NCBI GenBank assembly: GCA_014799915.1
Contig: JAAVHD010000076.1
Coordinates: 1-32,588, forward strand
DNA from: Oscillibacter sp.
GTDB lineage: Bacteria > Bacillota > Clostridia > Oscillospirales > Oscillospiraceae
Direction: 5' to 3'
DNA: 32,588 nucleotides
Below, in pieces: positions 26,347 through 32,588 of this stretch (position 1 is the stretch's first letter; every line of letters starts with the position of its first letter). Under the pieces are notes generated by a model. The model did no database searches. It saw nothing but the letters and a program-made list of their open reading frames with translations, and was not told the DNA's origin. A program made the position numbers and the translations under genes.

Positions 26347-27406
26347 GATTTCCCTCCTCGAATTGCTCTGGATCATCCATATCTTTAGGATTGACTTCGT
26401 TCAAATCAGGTTCCTCCTCTTCCACGGCTACCGGAAGCAAAGACCGCATAACATCCCGCCGTGTCTGCACCGAGGTAGGTTTTGCGCTGCCAGCAGATAC
26501 AGTGTGATTGTACGCCGACGATGTGGAGGGATGACCGCTGAAGAACTCGGTCAAGATGCGGTTGATCTCGTCCCGCTCCACGCCGCTTTCGACTGCCAGA
26601 CAGCAGTAATAGGCGCAACTGATGAAGTGTGTCCTGCCCCTGATGGTGCGGAGGACCTTGTTGTTGACATCCATCAGGCTCCTGGCGAACACCATGTAGG
26701 CATCCAGTCCAAAGTTGATCGTGTCCAGCGTTTCACTGTTGACCTCAACCTTACTGGCCCACTCCCGGAAGGGCTTGGTGGAGAAGTCGGGGGATTCCTC
26801 TGTGATAAGCTGGTATAGCTGCATGGCGATCATCTCGTCAGTAAACCGCTTCCTGCCAGCCTCCGAAACTACAAACTGAATCGCCTTGTGCTTGGCAAGC
26901 TGCTGGAAGACCGTCAGGCTGGGGACGTTGGCACGGGTCAACTCAATGGCACTCAAAGGCTTGCCGTTATTCAGCCTGCGAAAGAACTCCCTGACCTCTG
27001 TTTCTGTCATTCCCTCATAATAGTAGATCGTAAGGTTGTAGTCCTTAATCCGATCCCTCGCCCACTCAGGCAGTTGTGAGAAACGCAGTCCGCTGACATC
27101 TTCTACACCCCCGTTGTCATCTACGACAGCAGGGGTTTCGATGGACAATGCAAACTCATCATGAAGAAATTCGCTGATGGCATTTGACCGCTGCTTCCCG
27201 TCCAGGCTGTCATAAACGCCGTTCTCGTCACGGGTGAAGTACATGGCAGGGATCGCATAGCCGTAGATCATACTGTGAATCAGGAGGGACTTTTTCTCAA
27301 CGTCCCACACAAGGCTGCGCTGAACGGCGTTGTCGTAGTTGACCTTACCCTTCTCCATTTGATTGACCAGGGCTTTCGCTGTCCAGTTGATATTGACTCT
27401 CTGCAT
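26336..27406 (-). CDS. DUF262 (GmrSD N-terminal/ParB-like) protein
   Basis: YDNAVQRSLVWDVEKKSLLIHSMIYGYAIPAMYF, YDSLDGKQRSNAI, FFRRLNNGKPLSAIELTRA. Confidence 0.85.
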   Translation of the reverse strand: MQRVNINWTAKALVNQMEKGKVNYDNAVQRSLVWDVEKKSLLIHSMIYGYAIPAMYFTRDENGVYDSLDGKQRSNAISEFLHDEFALSIETPAVVDDNGGVEDVSGLRFSQLPEWARDRIKDYNLTIYYYEGMTETEVREFFRRLNNGKPLSAIELTRANVPSLTVFQQLAKHKAIQFVVSEAGRKRFTDEMIAMQLYQLITEESPDFSTKPFREWASKVEVNSETLDTINFGLDAYMVFARSLMDVNNKVLRTIRGRTHFISCAYYCCLAVESGVERDEINRILTEFFSGHPSTSSAYNHTVSAGSAKPTSVQTRRDVMRSLLPVAVEEEEPDLNEVNPKDMDDPEQFEEGNHGS

Positions 27407-27435
27407 ATTATTGTCGCTCCTTTCTATACTTCATC

Positions 27436-28677
27436 TTATCCAGCCTCACTTACCACAGCCGCCTTGTGGAAGGTATTCACATAGGCGTTGTCAATACTGA
27501 AACACCAATCGCCATTGTAGGACTTCTTCGGCTTCCGGGTAATAACCTTCCCGTCTCTGTCAATAGGCTTCAACTGAATCGTTGCGTTGGTAGCCTTGAT
27601 GATCTCATAGGTGACGTGAACATGATCCCATCTGAGCGAATCACCATCACGGATGTACTGCTCCGCTGTGAACCGTTCGCCGACAGTGAAGGGGTGCGTC
27701 TCCTGATGTGTCTCGGCCTTGACGATCTCGGAGATCTCCGCATAGGCAGCTTTCAGAACCATTCCCTTTGCACCTCCGGTCAGGATACGGTAGGTGATAT
27801 TCTGCGGCCCAGCACTGATAACTTCGGCATATCTGTCATCCTTCACCTTAACGTGATAACCGACCTTTATATTATCCTTGCTGAACCGGACACCACCGCA
27901 TTGGTCAACACAGGCTTCCAGAAACGCTTGCTTGTCTATGGCCTTCTCGATCAGCTCATATTCATGCTCCAGCCAGCCGGTGACCGTCTCGGCAGTAATG
28001 GGAGTGCCGTCGTACTGCTTTTGCTCTTTACCATTCTCAATGGCAGATAGAATTTCTTCGTAATGGACGATATTTTTCTTCCTGGCCTTGATCTCGCTCT
28101 TGCACTCTCTGATACGGCGGTCCAAATAAGCAATATCCCGATACTTTGCTCCATCCGCTGTCCCTCGGGCTGTCCGTGCCCTATCCTGGAAGTAACTGCT
28201 CTTGCGGTACTCCTCAAAGCCCTTCTCATACTGAGCAAACATCTTTTCACGCTGACGGGCAAACGCCTGACTGCCAGCATGACCAGCGATGATCGGCTGG
28301 GTGAAGAACGCAATATCGCCACGCATATGATGAAGAGGCTGCTGCAAAGCAGCTCCACGCCGGGCAGCGTTCTCAGCATACTGCTCGTAACGCTCGGCCC
28401 TCTGCTCAGCGCGTTCAGTCTGGCGCTCCACCTGTTCAGAGAAAGACAGACGCTCACCTTCTCGCTGCTCCTCTGTGAAGCCCAACTTGGCTGCTACCTG
28501 CTTTGCTCTCCAAAGGTTCGGTTCCTTGGCTCTGCTCACCCAGCAGCCCCCGGTACGGCTCCAGAGAAATGCGCTTTTCAAATCAGCCTTCTGTTCCGCA
28601 GTCAGAGCGTCGTACTCGGACTTCTCGAAGTGAAGTTCGAGTTTTGTTGTTCTCAGGTTGAAAATATACTGTTTCAT
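27436..28677 (-). CDS. DUF3560-like protein
   Basis: TGGCWVSRAKEPNLWRAKQVAAKLGFTEEQREGERLSFSEQVERQTERAEQRAERYEQYAENA. Confidence 0.75.
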   Translation of the reverse strand: MKQYIFNLRTTKLELHFEKSEYDALTAEQKADLKSAFLWSRTGGCWVSRAKEPNLWRAKQVAAKLGFTEEQREGERLSFSEQVERQTERAEQRAERYEQYAENAARRGAALQQPLHHMRGDIAFFTQPIIAGHAGSQAFARQREKMFAQYEKGFEEYRKSSYFQDRARTARGTADGAKYRDIAYLDRRIRECKSEIKARKKNIVHYEEILSAIENGKEQKQYDGTPITAETVTGWLEHEYELIEKAIDKQAFLEACVDQCGGVRFSKDNIKVGYHVKVKDDRYAEVISAGPQNITYRILTGGAKGMVLKAAYAEISEIVKAETHQETHPFTVGERFTAEQYIRDGDSLRWDHVHVTYEIIKATNATIQLKPIDRDGKVITRKPKKSYNGDWCFSIDNAYVNTFHKAAVVSEAG

Positions 28678-28678
28678 T

Positions 28679-28882
28679 TCAGATGGCCTCCTGCTGGATG
28701 CCGTACACATCGTCAACATAGTAAGCCCCGGTGAAGACGTTGAAGATCGCCGTACACCGGACGCCGTTGACCTCAGCCAGATAGCGGTTATCGCCAATCT
28801 GCCGGATGATTTCAGCATCACCCAGCACATGACGGTCATGCTCATGGTCTTTCAGACTATGGATATATGCCTTGACTTTCAT
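28679..28882 (-). CDS. Small hypothetical protein
   Basis: 67-aa ORF in operon; GGAGG upstream. Confidence 0.55.
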   Translation of the reverse strand: MKVKAYIHSLKDHEHDRHVLGDAEIIRQIGDNRYLAEVNGVRCTAIFNVFTGAYYVDDVYGIQQEAI

Positions 28883-28943
28883 ACCCTACCTCCATAAAAT
28901 AGTAGTAGGCCGGAGCCGATGAACACCGACCCCGGCCCTATGC

Positions 28944-29174
28944 TCATAAATCACAGCACCAATCCTCTTCATCATAGGCCGTACCGTAGTTTCTGTTGAA
29001 CTTCTGGACAGCCTTGCTGGGAATATAGGTTTCTCCACCCGGGCAGAAGCGCCCTTCGGCAATGATAGTCCGCAGAGCATCTTCCATTTTCGACCCATCA
29101 TCACCAAAGATAGCCTGTTCTTCGGCATCAGTGATCTGAATAGCGGCTCCCAGTCGAATCCAAAGTCCTTTCAT
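28944..29174 (-). CDS. Small hypothetical protein
   Basis: 76-aa ORF MKGLWIRLGAAIQITDAEEQAIFGDD; GGGAGGG upstream. Confidence 0.55.
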   Translation of the reverse strand: MKGLWIRLGAAIQITDAEEQAIFGDDGSKMEDALRTIIAEGRFCPGGETYIPSKAVQKFNRNYGTAYDEEDWCCDL

Positions 29175-29189
29175 AGCTGCCCTCCCATA

Positions 29190-29702
29190 TCAGCCAATGG
29201 CAACACTGGCCCGACAGCAGAAGTCCTCCATGCAGCTTACCGCAGCGGCCCTCGGCATCTTCAGGAGCCGTGCGGCTTCACGCAGTACAAAGCCATCCAT
29301 CAGGAGGTTAATGATCCTGGCCTCCTTTGGAGTGGCTACGCTCACCACCTGCTCCAAGAGAGCCTTGCCCTCAACCTGCCGCTCCGTATCCTGCCTGGGG
29401 TCTGTAAGTGTACTGTCGGTATCGTCCATGCTCACAGTAACACCAGAGCGTTTCGCACGGGTATGATACTCGCTGTCCCGGAGAATGGAATCCTTCATAG
29501 CTCGGACCGCCATAGCCTCAAATGACACGCCAGCGGGCGGGTTGCGGAAATACTGCTGCACAGCAGAGAGATAGCCGAAGATAACGACATCGTAGAAATC
29601 GTCCATCGGGAGTCGCTTGCGGCGGAGATAGTCAATGACCAGATCATGCTTCTGCTCCGCAAACTCCCGCTCCTCTTGGGTCATAGGGTGCAAAGCCCTC
29701 AT
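29190..29702 (-). CDS. Sigma-70-like/region 2-4-like DNA-binding protein
   Basis: DDFYDVVIFGYLSAVQQYF...MKDSILRDSEYHTRAKR...PKEARIINLLMDGFVLREAARLLKMPRAAAVSCMEDF. Confidence 0.6.
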   Translation of the reverse strand: MRALHPMTQEEREFAEQKHDLVIDYLRRKRLPMDDFYDVVIFGYLSAVQQYFRNPPAGVSFEAMAVRAMKDSILRDSEYHTRAKRSGVTVSMDDTDSTLTDPRQDTERQVEGKALLEQVVSVATPKEARIINLLMDGFVLREAARLLKMPRAAAVSCMEDFCCRASVAIG

Positions 29703-29748
29703 TGTCTTCAACTCCTTTGTAGTATTTTGGTTTAATTGGATAAAGTGT

Positions 29749-30144
29749 TTAGCCCTGCTTCGGTACATGGGAGCCGTCCTTTGTCACGCCCACCAGCCAT
29801 AGGCTGTCCGCAGTAATCAGATGGTGTTCCCAGGTGAGTGCCAAATGCCGGGAGATCAATTTCTCAGCCAGCACGATTCCAAGGCCGCCGACATTTACAC
29901 CGCCCTCGTCAGGCAGGGTATCTTCCCAATCCTCCGGGGTAGCCCGTGTAGCCTGTAAGAGCTGGCAGAGCTTAGGGAGGGGGAGACGGCAGCCGATGAA
30001 TGTTACATCCCAAAATGAGTTTTCTATTACATTGACCTTGCACTGGACATGAAACCCCAGGATATCCCTGACCTCTTCCGCTACAATGTCACAGACCTCA
30101 GACCACCTCAGCTCGACAGCGAGCTTTTCAGATATATCCCTCAT
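29749..30144 (-). CDS. Hypothetical protein
   Basis: 131-aa ORF with AGGAGG upstream. Confidence 0.6.
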   Translation of the reverse strand: MRDISEKLAVELRWSEVCDIVAEEVRDILGFHVQCKVNVIENSFWDVTFIGCRLPLPKLCQLLQATRATPEDWEDTLPDEGGVNVGGLGIVLAEKLISRHLALTWEHHLITADSLWLVGVTKDGSHVPKQG

Positions 30145-30217
30145 AGCTGGCAGACCTCCTTTGCTTCTCTATATATAAAGCAGTAGTGGAGCGGCTGACC
30201 GCCCCACTACTCTTACT

Positions 30218-30457
30218 CTAGCTGACCATAGCTTCAAATTCCTGTTCAGACAGGATGGTTGTCTCCAGTGCCAGTGCCTTGGTCAGCTTATTGCCGGGCC
30301 TCACTCCCAGGATCAGGTAATCAGTCCGTGTGCTTACCACAGATACAGGCTTGGCCCCCAGTTCCCGTAACCGTGCCTGGATACCGTCACGGGTGTAATT
30401 GTCTAGCTTGCCGGTGACAGCTACAGATTTACCATAGAATGGATTATCAGGATTCAT
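30218..30457 (-). CDS. BRCT-domain protein (NAD ligase-type BRCT)
   Basis: FYGKSVAVTGKLDNYTRDGIQARLRELGAKPVSVVSTRTDYLILGVRPGNKLTKA. Confidence 0.85.
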   Translation of the reverse strand: MNPDNPFYGKSVAVTGKLDNYTRDGIQARLRELGAKPVSVVSTRTDYLILGVRPGNKLTKALALETTILSEQEFEAMVS

Positions 30458-30468
30458 CTTCTCACCCC

Positions 30469-30843
30469 TCAATCGACCTCCAGCGGCAGACAGACGATCC
30501 GGCCATCCATACCCCAGAACATTTCGGGCGTGTGGAACCGTTCCTCGTATCGCTCAATCTGCTCCGGGGTCAAGCTGGTGAAGTGGTCATTGTCGCCAGG
30601 AGCGCCGCACAGAAAGAACGTCCCGGATACAATATCGTATATCTGCCCGTCCTCGTCCCGCAGGCCCCGGTTGGCTGGCAGATCCATCACCTTGCCCTCG
30701 TCATTGCAGACCAGGGCAACAGGATCATCGAACGGATACACAAGCTGGATTAAGCCACCTACGATCTCCTGCATTGACTTCAGAGATCCGTCGATTTCTC
30801 TTACCTCCGGCCTACGCTCCGGTTCAACTACTAAGACACGCAT
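30469..30843 (-). CDS. DUF3846-like protein
   Basis: MRVLVVEPERRPEVREIDGSLKSMQEIVGGLIQLVYPFDDPVALVCNDEGKVMDLPANRGLRD. Confidence 0.8.
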   Translation of the reverse strand: MRVLVVEPERRPEVREIDGSLKSMQEIVGGLIQLVYPFDDPVALVCNDEGKVMDLPANRGLRDEDGQIYDIVSGTFFLCGAPGDNDHFTSLTPEQIERYEERFHTPEMFWGMDGRIVCLPLEVD

Positions 30844-30858
30844 AGCAACACCTTCCTA

Positions 30859-31107
30859 TCACACGTTTTGTTCAGGCCCGATAGGCGCACCACTGTCAAG
30901 CCTCTTCAGGCCTTTATAAAACCGCCCCAATGCGTATGGATCGTATAGCTCGTCCACTACGGCAACGGTTATTCGATTCCCGTTCACCTGTTCCGTTCCT
31001 CTTGCCCGTTTTTCCGCTTCTTCAAAAGAACAGGCACAGCACCATTGCAGGTGTGTCCCATCCACAAAACCGTCCCGCTCACAATTCACAAGCAGCAACA
31101 TATACAT
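30859..31107 (-). CDS. Small hypothetical protein
   Basis: 82-aa ORF in the operon. Confidence 0.5.
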   Translation of the reverse strand: MYMLLLVNCERDGFVDGTHLQWCCACSFEEAEKRARGTEQVNGNRITVAVVDELYDPYALGRFYKGLKRLDSGAPIGPEQNV

Positions 31108-31116
31108 GCTCCCGGA

Positions 31117-31656
31117 TCACCTTTCCCCTTTTTTCAACTGCCGTTCCAGCAGGGTACAGTAGCCGTACACACGGTCGATGGGCAGATCTGCCCATTCACC
31201 GCAAGCTACCTGATCTCCCGCCACAGGCTCCAAACAGAGCTTCCCATCCTCACGGGATTCACGGACCCGGATCGTGGTATCCCCGAAGAAATAGCAGGTC
31301 GTTCCATCGTCCTGCTCTGTCCGTGAAAGTGCCGGAATAGCAGCCGTATCCCGCATCTGCTCCAGAATATAGCAGTCTTCCACCTTCCAGCCGCTGGGGT
31401 TCCCTTCTTCCTCCATATACCAATCGAGCCGAACGCCCTGATCGCTGGTCACATCCAGGCAGTAAGCAAAGATGGAGCGGCTGATCAAGCCAGTCCAAAA
31501 GCCGTTGTTATCGCTGCTGACACTATAGGTGCGACTCAACAGAGAGTAGGGTTCATCGAAGCTATCTTCTGTGAAGATAATATGTGCAGTCAGGTTTTCC
31601 CTTGAGGAAGTGCGTTTCAGCTTCTGAAAGATTTGTTTCAATTCACTATAGTTCAC
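31117..31656 (-). CDS. Hypothetical plasmid/ICE protein
   Basis: GTG start preceded by GGAGGAATCACT; VNYSELKQIFQKLKRTSSRENLTAHIIFTEDSF. Confidence 0.6.
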   Translation of the reverse strand: MNYSELKQIFQKLKRTSSRENLTAHIIFTEDSFDEPYSLLSRTYSVSSDNNGFWTGLISRSIFAYCLDVTSDQGVRLDWYMEEEGNPSGWKVEDCYILEQMRDTAAIPALSRTEQDDGTTCYFFGDTTIRVRESREDGKLCLEPVAGDQVACGEWADLPIDRVYGYCTLLERQLKKGER

Positions 31657-31723
31657 AGTGATTCCTCCAAAAGTAAATAGCCCGGCATCCCTGCCGCAAA
31701 GCAGGAACACCGGGCCGTTATAG

Positions 31724-32500
31724 TTAGCTGGCCTCAGCCAACTCCGGTACCATCTGTGCGGCGTTCACGATCTCCATGAACTGCTGACCAAAAGCCTTGG
31801 CCTGAGCAGCTTCCTCCGAGGTGAGAGTACCAACCGTCTGGAAATTAAACAGGGCGTAAGGCTTGCCCTGCTTACTGGTGGCCTTCTCCAATGTGATTTT
31901 CGTGACCACGCTGCTGATCGGCGTCAGGGTACTCAACAGGCGGGTGGAGTATTTCAAGAACCGAGGCTTGCTGGTCACGGGAACCCGAACCAGGAGAGGG
32001 ATGATACTGTTGGGCCGCAGCAGGAACAGCAGCACGGATTCTTTACATGCCTTGGCGTTGCTCTCTCCATCCTTGGAGCCGAAATCGTTATACGGACAGT
32101 GAGCGCAGGCTTTCCCATCGTGGGAAATGATGCTGTTCTGGCTCAGGCAGACGGGCGGCGTACCTTCCACCGGGTCAGGAGTATCCCAATAGGCCCTGGG
32201 TGTGGTGTAGTCCAAGATGATGCCCGTCAGTTCCATTGCGGCCTCGTTCCCAGCCAATCCCGGCACTTCAAACACCGTGGAGCCGCCAGAAGGGGACTTC
32301 ACGATGTCAAAGAGATCCAACGTCAGGGGCTGGCTCTTCAAGTTGGCTCGGATGGTGTCCAGTGCGTTGTTAGTCAGGGCCAGATAAGCGGAGCTTACCG
32401 GGGCTAGGGAGGTATCGGCGACAGCCTCTACGACCTCAACAGGCGGCTGTAGCTCCTGTACCTTACCGCTCATGCGGTCTTTGAGTTTCGAGTTATCCAT
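31724..32500 (-). CDS. Hypothetical protein with Cys cluster
   Basis: 258 aa; CLSQNSIISHDGKACAHCPYNDFGSKDGESNAKACKESVLLFLL. Confidence 0.7.
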   Translation of the reverse strand: MDNSKLKDRMSGKVQELQPPVEVVEAVADTSLAPVSSAYLALTNNALDTIRANLKSQPLTLDLFDIVKSPSGGSTVFEVPGLAGNEAAMELTGIILDYTTPRAYWDTPDPVEGTPPVCLSQNSIISHDGKACAHCPYNDFGSKDGESNAKACKESVLLFLLRPNSIIPLLVRVPVTSKPRFLKYSTRLLSTLTPISSVVTKITLEKATSKQGKPYALFNFQTVGTLTSEEAAQAKAFGQQFMEIVNAAQMVPELAEAS

Positions 32501-32513
32501 AATGAACCTCCAT

Positions 32514-32588
32514 TCAGCTTGCCGCCTTAACTGTGAAGCGGCGATACGATGTTTTGTTGGTATACTTCTTGCACAGGGCCGGATGCTC
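32514..32588 (-). CDS. C-terminus of a CDS truncated by the window edge
   Basis: Minus-strand open frame ...HPALCKKYTNKTSYRRFTVKAAS* ending at 32514. Confidence 0.45.
   Translation of the reverse strand, partial: EHPALCKKYTNKTSYRRFTVKAAS

Noticed and set aside
28063-28734. 223-aa plus-strand ORF (and 27466..28050 plus)
   Set aside because: Antisense to the DUF3560-like gene; Leu/Ser/Pro-rich composition typical of shadow frames in GC-richer DNA.

Overview
Accessory DNA from a Firmicutes/Clostridia-type mobilome; no rRNA, tRNA or CRISPR array seen. Four layers can be read. (1) A Tn7-like tnsA-tnsB-tnsC-tniQ operon (305-5054) with a convergent SF2-type helicase gene (5121-7343, minus) and repeated TTGGGGAA-type motifs near both sides. 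(2) A remnant of the C-terminus of a DNA methyltransferase (about 7554-7791). (3) A ~12.7 kb element (about 8510-21239) encoded by a large serine recombinase (LSR). It carries SLOG, ArdC-like/metalloprotease, resolvase, several XRE/HTH, a phage/plasmid Rep-like protein and unknown cargo. (4) A plasmid- or ICE-like backbone on the minus strand (21.2-32.5 kb): an interrupted Rep-like gene, a primase-helicase-like fusion, a resolvase with an adjacent three-subsite res-like region, DUF262, DUF3560, sigma-like, BRCT and DUF3846 proteins. Main discovery: both LSR-element junctions share the 7-mer CGAATGA (8510-8516 and 21233-21239). Joining the flanks at this 7-mer restores, in frame, a host minus-strand gene (21828->21233 joined to 8516->8116). 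Joining the element ends restores, in frame, a longer LSR whose C-terminal domain is now stranded ~12.7 kb away at 8515-8808. The attachment site therefore lies inside the integrase's own coding sequence, and integration swaps the integrase C-terminus while splitting a resident Rep-like gene. All family names come from reading motifs by eye; no database search was run.
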